Shown: positions 48,401 to 57,981 of the stretch, piece by piece
How the letters are laid out: each line of letters starts with the position of its first letter
Position numbering within the stretch: position 1 is the stretch's first letter
NCBI GenBank assembly: GCA_026936335.1
Contig: JAPMXV010000045.1
Span: forward strand, 62,001-126,000
Reading direction: 5' to 3'
DNA from: Mantamonas sphyraenae
Lineage: Eukaryota; CRuMs; Mantamonadidae
Length of the DNA: 64,000 nt
Notes under the pieces: generated by a model
What the model saw: the letters and a program-made list of their open reading frames with translations, nothing else
Database searches by the model: none
Told to the model about the DNA's origin: nothing
Made by a program: the position numbers and the translations under genes

Positions 48401-48839
48401 TTGTTGTCGCATCACAGAATGCACACCCGTCAAGCCCTCCTCTAACCCATATCTCTGAGCCTGTTCTGCTGTCCAGGCGTCGTATGATGTCCTTCCCAGA
48501 CGCGAAACCAGCTACAAAAAGCTCCTCGTTTTTGCCCACCATAGCCTCAGTCCAGTCCAGACCAGGATATTCAATGTCCCACAGTACGTCGTACAGAGTG
48601 TCCGACACTGTGTGTGGCGTCGACCGTGACCGTCCCACGTTTCCAAACCTGCAATGCCACTCGTCGTCAGACACGGAGAATCCCGGTTCAAAGCAAGTCG
48701 CCCCCAGAAAGTGTGCTGCTGTTGCAAGACCCATGCCAACATGTCAGTCGATCTTCCTCTCACACTTTGCATGACCCCAACTGGTCACCAACCCCCACTG
48801 ACCACAGCACAGAAACAAGAACAGCCTTTTGTGGTTCAT
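45492..48839 (-). CDS. Beta-propeller / GCC2-GCC3 repeat multi-pass membrane protein, gene A
   Basis: Exons 48839-48803, 48718-48076 and 48009-45492 (phases 1 and 2) give about 1,065 residues. Exon 1 plus the start of exon 2 encode a signal peptide (MNHKRLFLFLCC, AHFLGATC). Residues about 20-390 look like a PQQ/WD-type beta-propeller (YDVLWDIEYPG, DIIRRLDSRTGSEIW, TTTLTRDFLVHVG). Residues about 395-620 hold six to seven GCC2/GCC3 (ephrin-receptor-like) Cys repeats (ACPPGTRQ, CPVGEYTTGFNVSTCSACPE, CAPGTANNDLGSSQCALC). Then a juxtamembrane module (GFWRSGTNS, CADGYKGRLCASCAGG) precedes a membrane core with TFYQILALFPGFNLLWPE, LGVLYVPTCSAVLQVFDC and YYWWEAVVMARKLLFVMVL. Probably a surface receptor; the ligand is unknown. 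Head-to-head with gene B. Confidence 0.87.
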
Positions 48840-49596
48840 CGTTTTTCACTTGGCCGCCACCGCGGAATACCCCTTGTTTGCCTTTCCTATGCGAGTGACA
48901 ACCCACAAAGGTAAACCAAGGATGCTACGGAAGAGCTGTGCAATTGTAGCATGGCTGGTTCGCAATGGCATTGTATTGACACCGATTGGAAAATTTGTCC
49001 ACTTGTCGCACACTTGTTGCTCGGTTTGTTGACCGAAAACCTCGTTGATCGTAAATCCCGATGTACTTGGGCACTGAGAACATTGAGATTGAGTCGTATT
49101 AGATACACATGATTCGCAGCCGCGAAAAGAAGCACTGCCCAGGTTTGTTGGGCACAGTTGACACACTTCAACCTAGGTTGCACCATCGGCGTTTCCACCA
49201 TCGTTTACTCATCCGTAAAGAATAATGCGGCCTTGTTGGGCGGACACCGTCTTGAGTCCATGCACGAAACCTCGGATGCTGGAAGCTAGGATCATGCCAA
49301 ACCAGCTTGGTGAGTGCAACTTTCGTCCCGCCTACATTTACGCAAACACCATTTTGTGGCCGTTGTGCACATGATAGGTGAGAATGCAGATGTATAGCTG
49401 TGCCTAGAAACCAACGCTTCTGCACATGGCCCTCACGCATTTGCCCTCTTTCGCCAAACACAAAAACTCGCGCACCCTACCCCATGAAGCGTACACGAGT
49501 GACTTTGCACATATGTGGGTGCTGCACAGAAGAATGTACACACGGCGATACTCCACCGACTTGACCAGTGCTAACACGGACGGTGGAACAACACAG
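48840..49596. other. Divergent spacer between GCC-repeat genes A and B
   Basis: 757 bp, less GC-rich than its surroundings, between the start of gene A and the first recognised exon of gene B. It must hold both promoters and, if it exists, the signal-peptide exon of gene B, which I could not find. It also contains a Cys-rich minus-strand remnant (separate entry). Confidence 0.6.
48846..49166 (-). pseudogene. Possible Cys-rich gene remnant
   Basis: Open frame of about 106 codons with spaced CxxC motifs (CQLCPTN, CESCVSNTTQSQCSQCPS) reminiscent of the GCC/EGF-like repeats of the flanking genes. There is no good start, the Cys pattern fades after 50 residues, and the frame overlaps the promoter side of gene A. 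Could be a relic of another family member or a chance ORF. Confidence 0.3.
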
Positions 49597-52500
49597 TGCT
49601 TGCGACGCAAATTGTGTGCTGCTTCGCGGTTGAGCCTGGTCTGCAGGTGAGCAAAGACGAATGGTACTGTGCCGAAGGAAATATCGGTAGAACAAAGTCG
49701 AGCATACAGTCTGTACAAGGTCAACGATACGACATCCTTTGGGACCAGAGTCTGCCCATGTTCAGTAGAACCGAGGTGCTCGTGGGCAACGAAGCCGACG
49801 TGTTCCTTGTTGGCCACGTGAATGGCAAGGACCACATCTACCGGTTGGATGCCACCACAGGAAGTACCATATGGAGCAATAACGACCTCGATACGTGCCC
49901 CTACTGTGACGCCACCACCACGCTGACCAAGGACTACCTTGTGCACGTCGGTTCCGACTTCATCGAGCTTGTCTCTCGTCACAATGGTTCGTTGGTGCGT
50001 AGGGGCCGTTTTGTTGCATCTGGAGATGGGAACTGGCGCAGCGTCCTGATTCCCAACCAAGGACTAGTCGTGGCAACCTCCAGGGCCAATCATATGATCG
50101 TGGCATTCAATTTGACCAGTATGAAGACAGTTTGGCAGTACAGGACAGACCTTGCACCAACAACTCTGCACATAGGGCTCACTGTGGACGATGCGTCCCG
50201 AGTGTTTCAAACCGTCGACAATTCACTGTTGATCCGCGAGCCGCTAAAGTACGTTTGAGGTGCGATGGTCATGGTCCTGAACGGAATCCGCTGACATCCA
50301 TTCCACACCAAACCCAGCGGCACCATCATTGATGAGCCCACAGTCGATTTCTCGCCAAAGGTACGAGCCTCTGATAGTCTGTTTGTTCTGGCTACTGCTT
50401 CGTACATCACCGAAAACAATTTGCGCGTGTACAACTACACCGCTGACTCGCTTCAAGAAGTGACTCGCTTCCGCTTTGGTTCCCTCGGAGCCATTGTGAT
50501 TTCGCCATCGCAAACCGCGATCGGAGAAGACGTTGGGTTGACGGAGAAAGCATTGCAAAGCGGGAGCGTAGTCCGTGCAATGCCAGTTCCCTGGGCCGGC
50601 GTGGGTCATGCGTTCGTCTGGGCAAACGGAAACACGGCATTCGTCCACGGCTCCTCTATGCTCACCTGGGTCAACTCCACCTTTGATGTCCTGTGGCAGA
50701 TTCAGGTGGTCACTTCGGGCAACAACATCAAGACTGTCGTACCCTTTCGCAACAAGATTTTGGTCGAGTTGAGTGCATCGCGGCTGGTGATGCTGACAAC
50801 CAACGCGTGTCCACCGGGTACACGCCAGCAGCTGCACCACGACACCTTTTCCTGTCTTCCATGCCCCATGGGTTGGTACACCAGTGGTTTCAATGCGTCT
50901 ATCTGCACTGTGTGCCCCCAGGGAACATATGCCAGGTCGACGGGGATGTCTGTTTGCAGCGAATGTGCTACAGGTACGTTTGGCAACACCACTGGCCGCA
51001 GCACGTGTGTAGAGTGTGCGCCGGGCTCCTTCAGCAGCAATAGCGGTCAAACTGCGTGTACCTTGTGCTCCCCAAACACGTTTTCCTCCTTTGCGGGTGC
51101 CAGCTCCTGCTCATTGTGCAGCAGCGGTGTGTTTTCGTCGGAGCCAGGGATGAGCACGTGTTCTCAGTGTCCCACAGGAACTTTCAAGGGCACAAGCAAC
51201 AACACCTGCGAGCAGTGTGCGCCTGGTACAGCCAACAACGACCTTGGTAGTTCCCAATGTGCCCTGTGCGATGTGGGAAAGTTTGCCACGGAGCCGGGAC
51301 AGAAGCAGTGCACAGCTTGTGCAGCCGGTTCCAGCACAGTAATCCTGGGAGCTAGTTCCCGCACCCAGTGTGGCTGTGCTTACGGCTTCTACGGCACCTA
51401 CGACACTGCGTGCCGTGCCTGTCCCATTGGAGCCACATGCGATGGACAACAGACGCCACCACGAGCAACGACCGGGTACTGGAGATCGGAAACCAATACC
51501 TCCTTGTTCTATGGCTGCCCACACGCCAAAGCCTGCCTGGGTGACAATCAGTGTGCCATGGGATACACCGGACGCCTGTGTGCATCGTGCACTTTGGGAC
51601 ACTACAAACTGGGGAACAAATGCATCTCGTGCAACGACAGGGCGTTGGAGCGTGTCGCAACCCAAGCCGTGGCCGGGGCTCTGATACTCCTCCTCATTGT
51701 GGGCACCCTTCTGCTGCGCAAAAAGCTGAAACAACACGCGGGGACCATCAAGGGCTTTCTGACCTTCTACCAAATCCTGGCGCTGTTTCCAGGTTTCGAC
51801 TTGCTGTGGCCCGAGCAGCTGTTGGCCTTGTTTGACTGGTTGCAGTTCGTGCTAGTGGACCCCAGTGTCCTGGCTCCCGAGTGCGCCGTGGGCGGCAGTG
51901 TAGCCTATGGTACTCGATGGTCTGTGCGCATGGCGGTGATACCTGTCTTGATTGCGCTTGTGGCACTGGGGGTGGCTGCAGTGACACTCATCGAGTGGCT
52001 CAAAGAGAAGCAAAACTGGGGCACTGCCAGCACAGAGGGTTGGCGAATTCGGTCTGCTCGGGCAGCACGCAAGGCAAAGGCATTTGTGGTGACGGCGCTC
52101 GGGGTATTGTACGTGCCCACCTGTGCTGCTGTGTTGCAACTGTTTGATTGCTCCACATTCAGTGATGGCTCCGTGGTGTTTGACCCAGAGCCTTCACTGA
52201 CATGCTGGGAGGATTGGCACATGGATCTACTGCCCTGGGCTATTTTGTGCGTGGTTTTGTATGTCCTGGGCATCCCCGCCCTTTTTCTGGGCAACCTGAT
52301 GTTCCGGAGATCAGTGAGGAAAGGCGAAAGCGACTCCGATGACGAATGGAACGAAGTGTGGGGTGGCCTGTACCTGGGCTATCGGCACCAGTGCTACTGG
52401 TGGGAGGCAGTGGTGATGATGCGCAAGCTGCTCTTTGTGATGGTGCTGAACTTTTTGAGTCGCCACACGGTGTTCCAGACGACACTGGGTCTCGGTGTGC

Positions 52501-52829
52501 TGTATGCGTGTTATGATGCCACAAAGGCCGCTTCTCCACACAAACGACGCAGTGCACAACTGGTGGACCTGACACTGCAATTTTGCGCGTGCATCGTGCT
52601 GTTTTGTGGCATCCTGTTTTTCGCAAACGGGTTCGTCAACGAACTGCAACGCCAGATTGTGATTTACGCCACGGTGGGTACGGTATTAGGAGGATCGGTG
52701 GTGGCCATAGGGGTGACTATCTGGGGTGTGTGGCGGGGCGAAGTAGCGGCGGAAGAGTTGGAGGGTACTTCAGAGGAGGCGATGATCATGGAGATGCAGA
52801 AGATGGAAAGCGTGGCGGGAAGAGAGTAA
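49597..52829 (+). CDS. Beta-propeller / GCC2-GCC3 repeat multi-pass membrane protein, gene B (5' exon not found)
   Basis: Exons 49597-50248 and 50318-52829 join in phase 2. The first recognised exon starts after AACAACACAG in the same phase as the second exon of gene A, so a signal-peptide exon is expected upstream, but none with a convincing leader is visible. The ectodomain begins LATQIVCCFAVEPGLQVSKD, propeller repeats follow (YDILWDQSLPMFSRTE, DHIYRLDATTGSTIW), then GCC2/3 repeats (ACPPGTRQQLHHDTFSC, CAPGTANNDLGSSQCALC), the juxtamembrane GYWRSETNT...GYTGRLCASC module and the same membrane core (YYWWEAVV equivalent CYWWEAVVMMRKLLFVMVL). The C-terminal tail is acidic (AAEELEGTSEEAMIMEMQ). 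Clearly paralogous to gene A but diverged throughout, unlike the beta-helix pair. Confidence 0.85.
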
Positions 52830-53195
52830 CCCCATTGGCAACAAGGACTTCAATCCAACGATGTTGATGGTAGCCACCGTCCAGGTTGGAGTGCTTCATT
52901 TGGAGTTTGCGCGTTGAAACTAGCAACAGAGACACGCTGAATCCCGAGAGGCCAACTTAGTGCATTTAGGAATTCCTCTTCATCATCAGTTCGATCTCAG
53001 CTGACAAAGACACCCAGGGAGCGTTCACCGAGGACAATTTGGTTGCGTTGGGTTTGCACGACGGCACAAGGAGGTGGGATTTAGATGAACTGCGGATGTC
53101 GAATGATGAAAGGTAGGGGGAGTTGGGAGATGAGATGCGCTGTGGAGAGCATAGTTATACACAGTACAGCTCTCATTGAGCACCCAATCACCCTA
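52830..53195. other. Convergent spacer, nothing recognised
   Basis: 366 bp between the stops of GCC-repeat gene B and the PEP synthase gene. No ORF, structured RNA or repeat that I can support. Confidence 0.6.
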
Positions 53196-55847
53196 TCACC
53201 ACTCGAGGTCGTCGTTGACACGGTTCAACCCACGTCCTGTGATGTGTTCAAGCATCACCCTCTGTTCGACTTGGGCCACAAGCTTCTTGGTGGCGACCAG
53301 CACGTCGGGGTTGACACTGATGGCATCGATGCCCTCCCTGACCAGAAACTCGCAAAACTCGGGGAAGAAGCTGGGTGCGTTGCCACAGATGCTCACCGTC
53401 TTGCCTGCCTTGTGCGCCGTCTGGATCAGTTTGGCAATCATGCGCTTGACGGCAAGGTTGCGTTCGTCGGCCAGGTCGGCCAGGAGTTCCGAGTCACGAT
53501 CAATGCCCAACGTGAGCATGGTGAGGTCGTTGGAGCCGATGGAGTACCCATCCACGTACTTGTTGAACTTGTCCGCCAGGATGATGTTGGATGGAATCTC
53601 TGCCATGAGGTACAGCGAGAAATCGTCGTCATCACGTGACAAGCCGGCATCCTCCATCATTCGGGTCACCTTTTTGCACTCGGCCACCGTTCGGCAAAAG
53701 GGAATCATGACGGTGAGGTTGGTGAGGCCAAACTCCTCCCGCACCGTGCGAATGGCCTCCAACTCCAGCAGAAAGGCAGGCTTGAACTTGGGATCGTAGT
53801 AGCGACTGCATCCACGCCATCCCAGCAGGGGCGACGGTTCCTTGGGCTCAAACGAGGAGCCACCGGTGAGGCCCGAGTACTCGGACGACTTGAAGTCGCT
53901 GAGACGCAGGACCACCTTGCGGGGCCAGAAGGCAGCACACACTTTGCGAACAGCCTCACTCAGGATGGCCACCACCTCATCGCCACGTCCCTCGGCAATC
54001 ATGGCCAACGGGTGCGCAGAGATGTACGTGCCAAAGATGAACTCCTCACGCAGCAGACCAATGCCATCGCAGGGCAGACGTGCGTATTTCTCTGCCAGCT
54101 GAGGGTCGCTGATGTTCATGTACACCTTGGTGCCCGTGACAGGCACCTGTTCGGCGAGCATCTGGGCGGCCGCGGAGAGATCGGCGCTGCTTGCGATGTG
54201 CTGCTCGGCCTCAACCTCACCCTGCATCTTCTTGGCCACCTCTGCAAGGATGCCCTTGTAGATGATGCCACTGCTGGCGTCGACAGTGACCCAGTCGCCG
54301 GTCTTGATTGCGTCGGTGGCCGACGTGCCCTTGTTGCGTGTGCCCACACACGCAGGCAATCCCAGCTCACGGGCCACAATGGCTGCGTGGCATGTCTTGC
54401 CACCGCTGTTGGTCACAATGGCAATGGATCGGCGTGTGACCGGCACCCAATCCGGGTCGGTCATCTCTGTGATCAGCACGGAGCCACTCTCGAATGTGCT
54501 CAGCACATGGTTCTTCCACTGCCGTTCCACCTCCTCTGCCTCCTCCTTCTTCCCCGCCAGCTCCAACTCCCTCATCTGTGCGTTGATGTCATCCTTGGGG
54601 AACACCTGTGCGCGTCCGCTGACCAATCCAGGCGAGGCAGAGATGCCCTTGCACACCACCTCTCGCTCCTCGGTGATGTTGGCCAAGAACTCGTCCTCAA
54701 ACTGCGATGCATCGATCCCCTGTGTGAACTTGCGTGTGTGCTTGCCCGTCGTTCGGCCCTGCTCCTGCTTCTGTTGCATCTTCGCCGACCACACCGTCTC
54801 TGGACGCGCCTGGACAATCCACAGCTTGTTTGTGCGCTCGTCAAGGCACCATTCGATGTCCATGGGACGTCCGTAGTGTTTGTGGATGAGGACGGCGTAG
54901 CCTGCCAATTCCACCACCTGTTCCTCGGTGATGCAGGGCTGGTTGACCCACTCTTCCGGGACGGCCACCTCTTCCGTGCCCCCATCCTCCTTGCGAGCCA
55001 ACATGATGTGCAAGGGACTGACGTCACTCTCCACCACGGTCAGAGTCTGCTTGTCCACCACAAAGTTGTGCGGGGCCACCTTGCCACCCACCACAAACTC
55101 GCCCAGTCCGTATGCTCCCTCAATGTCCACCACACTCTGGTCTCCCGTGGCCAGCGACAGGGTGAACATGACGCCTGCAGCCTGCGAAAAGACCATCATC
55201 TGCACCACCGCCGACAACGAAACGTCCATGTGCGTGAACCCCTGCTGCACACGGTAGTAGATGGCACGGTCGGTGAACAACGACGCATAGCACTCGTGGA
55301 TCTTGCGGATCAGGTCCTTGCGTGTCACGTTGAGAAATGTGTCCTGTTGTCCTGCAAACGAGGCCCCCGGCAGATCCTCGGCTGTGGCTGACGATCGCAC
55401 AGCCACATAGGGGTCCCCTTCACCTCCACTGGCCTGGTAGCGTTGTGCCAGTTCCTCGTAGCTCTCCTCAAAGGCCTGCACCAGCTCCTCGGGCATCTCT
55501 GCGGCCAACACCAGCTCTCGGCAAGTCTTGCCCACCTTTTGCAGCAGGACGGCGTCCTCGGGGTCCTTGAGGGAGGCCAGTGTGGCCGTGAGGTCCTTGC
55601 GAAGGGTGCCTTGGGCCATGAACAGATCGTGGGCGTGCTTGGTGGTGGCAAAGCCGTAGGGCACAGGCACCCCCTCCAGTTTGGAGGACATCTCACCCAA
55701 GGATGCACTCTTGCCACCCACCAATGGCACGTCGTCGATGGTGATTTCCTCAAACCAGAGCACAGGCATGCTTTTGTGCTCCTCCAACACCACCGACTTG
55801 GCTGCCTTCATCAGCGTCGTTTCTCCAATCTTGGGTGTGGTTGTCAT
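53196..55847 (-). CDS. ppsA: Phosphoenolpyruvate synthase (bacterial PpsA type)
   Basis: Converts pyruvate, ATP and water to PEP, AMP and phosphate (EC 2.7.9.2), a gluconeogenic step. Single exon, 883 residues from MTTTPKIGETTLMKAAK. The order fits PpsA: an ATP-grasp nucleotide-binding domain (VGGKSASLGEMSSKL, VRSSATAEDLPGASFAGQQD, KHYGRPMDIEWCLD, VQARPETVWS), a swivelling phospho-His domain (TDPDWVPVTRRSIAIVTNSG, then GGKTCHAAIVAREL with the catalytic His), and a TIM-barrel PEP domain (LRLSDFKSSEYSGLTGG, AEIPSNIILADKFNKYVDGY, SIGSNDLTMLTLGIDRDS, SICGNAPS with the catalytic Cys). Whole-length resemblance is to bacterial PpsA rather than to pyruvate phosphate dikinase, so ancient transfer from bacteria is plausible. 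No organelle presequence. A long GT repeat with an AG lies just upstream of the ATG, so a 5' leader intron or exon is possible. Confidence 0.94.
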   Translation of the reverse strand: MTTTPKIGETTLMKAAKSVVLEEHKSMPVLWFEEITIDDVPLVGGKSASLGEMSSKLEGVPVPYGFATTKHAHDLFMAQGTLRKDLTATLASLKDPEDAVLLQKVGKTCRELVLAAEMPEELVQAFEESYEELAQRYQASGGEGDPYVAVRSSATAEDLPGASFAGQQDTFLNVTRKDLIRKIHECYASLFTDRAIYYRVQQGFTHMDVSLSAVVQMMVFSQAAGVMFTLSLATGDQSVVDIEGAYGLGEFVVGGKVAPHNFVVDKQTLTVVESDVSPLHIMLARKEDGGTEEVAVPEEWVNQPCITEEQVVELAGYAVLIHKHYGRPMDIEWCLDERTNKLWIVQARPETVWSAKMQQKQEQGRTTGKHTRKFTQGIDASQFEDEFLANITEEREVVCKGISASPGLVSGRAQVFPKDDINAQMRELELAGKKEEAEEVERQWKNHVLSTFESGSVLITEMTDPDWVPVTRRSIAIVTNSGGKTCHAAIVARELGLPACVGTRNKGTSATDAIKTGDWVTVDASSGIIYKGILAEVAKKMQGEVEAEQHIASSADLSAAAQMLAEQVPVTGTKVYMNISDPQLAEKYARLPCDGIGLLREEFIFGTYISAHPLAMIAEGRGDEVVAILSEAVRKVCAAFWPRKVVLRLSDFKSSEYSGLTGGSSFEPKEPSPLLGWRGCSRYYDPKFKPAFLLELEAIRTVREEFGLTNLTVMIPFCRTVAECKKVTRMMEDAGLSRDDDDFSLYLMAEIPSNIILADKFNKYVDGYSIGSNDLTMLTLGIDRDSELLADLADERNLAVKRMIAKLIQTAHKAGKTVSICGNAPSFFPEFCEFLVREGIDAISVNPDVLVATKKLVAQVEQRVMLEHITGRGLNRVNDDLEW

Positions 55848-55857
55848 TGATCGCTGC

Positions 55858-55883
<26 letters not shown>
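55858..55883. repeat. GT/AC dinucleotide repeat upstream of the PEP synthase start
   Basis: About 13 GT units, 11 bp from the ATG on the coding strand of ppsA, where they read as an AC tract followed by CGCAG. This matches the CA-rich 3' splice-site style of other introns here. Confidence 0.8.
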
Positions 55884-55888
<5 letters not shown>

Positions 55889-56089
55889 GTTGTGGGTGTG
55901 CACGGATCACTTGGGTCCATCAGCGCACCGTCCGCGGACGAGGAAAACTCACTTTGCGCAAACTTCGAGAACTTCCTCCAACTTTCGATGCCATCATGGC
56001 CCTCCCATCACACGCACAACGCCATGCACGACCAACAACGATTCATCAAGAGAGTGTGCAACGAAACGTTTGCATTCCTCCAGCACACT

Positions 56090-57683
56090 TCACTGCAGAG
56101 TGATGTCTACGGTGTTGCTTTCCTCGTCGACACTGGCATGGGGTGAACCGAGCAACCTGCGGCCAGAGGAGAGACGAAAGAAGCGTTCTGCGTTGCGTGT
56201 GGTTGTCTCGCATGCCAGCTTGGGGGTGACTGCCCATTGCTCAGCCACCAGCTCAGCCACCAGGGGCAACACACAGGGCTCGTTGCGGATGCGACCTTTG
56301 TGCACCCCGCGTTTGGGATACATGTACGGTGCGTCCGTTTCAATCATGAGTTTGTCCTGTGGGATGAGTGAGGTCATGGCCAACACAGCCTCACCCCTGT
56401 TCTGGATCCCAATGAAGCCCGTGAGGCCGATGAAGAAGCCTCGTTCCACATACACCTCCAGCTCCTCCTTCTTGCCTGTGAAACAGTGCACACACACTTC
56501 GGGCAGGCCTTGCTCACGATAGTCGTCCAGCACGGCCACAAAGTCCTCGTGGGCGTCCCTCTCGTGCAGGAAGAGGGGCAACTGCAACTCGATGGCCAAC
56601 TCCACCTGTGCACGGAAGCTCTTGAGCTGTGCCTCCTTGGGACTCATCATGCGATTGTAGTCCAAACCTGTCTCACCCACAGCCACCACCACGTCCAGGT
56701 TGTCCGTGATCAGCGTACGCAGCTCCTCGACGGTGTTCTCCCCCCGCCAAAGTCGCGTGCGTTGTGTGGATGGATGCCCACTGTGGTGTAGACACAGTCC
56801 TGCCACGCCGACTTGCGTGCCAGGGCAATCCCCTCCCGCGAGTTTTTCACTGTGGTGCCAGTGTTGATGAGCCGGGACACGTTCTTGTCTCGAGCGTTCT
56901 GGATCACAACCTGCACGTCGTCCTTGAAGTTTCTTGCCGTCAAGTTGACCCCAATGTCCACCAATTCAGCATCTGCCACGTCGATGTAGGCCGGTTCCAC
57001 GGCCAGTTCCTTGTTCGAATGGCCTCCGCGTTTGCTGCGTTTCTTCTCGGAAATCTTGCCCTCACCGTCCTGCTTGCCCTTGCCCTGTTTCTTTCCCCCA
57101 TGCTGCCCCCCGTGCTCTTTCTTTGACTTTGCGCCTCCTGAGCTATGTCCGCTTGATGATGACGACGAGCCCGCCCCGCCGCTTCCGCCTTCGCTGTCCT
57201 TCGACTTGATCCTGCGATTGCGTCGCCGCTTTCCTCGCGATGCACTCTTTTCCTCAGCCTTCTTTGCCTTTTGTGCCTCCTTGGTCACCTTGAACTCGAT
57301 ACTGGCCTGCTTTTTCAGGTTATGATTTTTCTGTGTGTTGTTGGTTGCGCCTCCTGAGCTATGTCCGCTTGATGACGACGACGAGCCCGCCCCGCCGTTT
57401 CCACCTTCGCTGTCCTTTGACTTCACCCTGCGATTGCGTCGCCGCTTTCCTCGCGATGTGCTCTTTTCCTCAGCGCTCTTTGCCTTCTGTGTCTCCTTGG
57501 TCACCTTGAACTCGACGCTGGCTTGCTTTTTCAGGCTACGGATTTCTGGTGAGTTTGTTGTTGATCAATGCCGCTGGAATTGCCAGCATCGCGCTTGTCC
57601 ATTCGCCCCAGCACTTACAACTTGGCAGCCTTGCCCTGTGTTTCCGAATGCCCCTGTTGGGTGGATGATTGTGTGCTTGACAT
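56090..57683 (-). CDS. TatD-type metal-dependent nuclease with repeated basic N-terminal extension (apparent frameshift)
   Basis: Exon 1 (57683-57619, MSSTQSSTQQGHSETQGK) joins exon 2 (57535-56090) in phase 2 (donor GTAAGT, acceptor CGTAG). The extension holds two 72-residue repeats with GKRRRNRRVKSKDSEGG and SSSSSSGHSSGG, then a Lys/Gly-rich linker, so a nuclear or nucleolar location is likely. The TatD domain starts YIDVADAELVDIGVNLTARN and shows TTVGIHPHNARDF, VAVGETGLDYNRMMSPKE, FLHERDAHEDF, VCVHCFTGKKEE and LMIETDAPYMYPKR, matching E. coli TatD more closely than animal TATDN1. Known TatD proteins are DNases acting in DNA repair or apoptosis. The frame breaks between ARDFGG and ENTVEEL at a G6 run (56740-56745); one added G restores it. 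Sequencing error or pseudogene cannot be told apart here. Confidence 0.85.
57125..57534 (-). repeat. Tandem 216-bp coding repeat in the TatD-type gene
   Basis: Unit 1 spans 57534-57319 and unit 2 57318 to about 57125. Both encode LKKQAS(V/I)EFKVTKE, a basic KRRRNRR block and a Ser6-Gly segment. Differences are few, so the duplication is recent. Confidence 0.9.
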
Positions 57684-57981
57684 GATTTGATGGATGCATT
57701 GGCGCATGAGAACACCATGCAACACGCGTCTCAGGGTCATCCCATGCCCCTACCCAGGGAACAGGGGAAGGAGGGAATGACAAGGGCCAACCTGTCACAG
57801 CGGCGGCTGGGTTTGGGTGACCCCAAAGTCGGATGCGGGGTGGCTGCGCGAGGCAAGGCAGAACTTTTCCAATCGACCTAAAACCGGACGGACAAGACAG
57901 ACAAAGCAAAGAGTACCCCACAACGACCAAACTCTACGCCCTAAGGGTATTCATTGTATTTAAATCACCAAAGACCTCATC
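57684..57981. promoter_or_regulatory. Shared divergent promoter region (TatD-type and FYR genes)
   Basis: 298 bp between two head-to-head start codons. A TATA-like TATTTAAAT lies at about 57957-57965, some 20 bp before the FYR gene ATG, which is close for a TATA box if the leader is very short. No other element recognised. Confidence 0.4.

Noticed and set aside
53196-55847. Pyruvate phosphate dikinase
   Set aside because: Domain spacing and motifs such as LRLSDFKSSEYSGLTGG and the short C-terminal half follow PpsA, not PPDK.
56710-56806. Two separate genes for the TatD N-terminal and C-terminal halves
   Set aside because: The halves overlap at a G6 run and together form one complete TatD domain in the canonical order.
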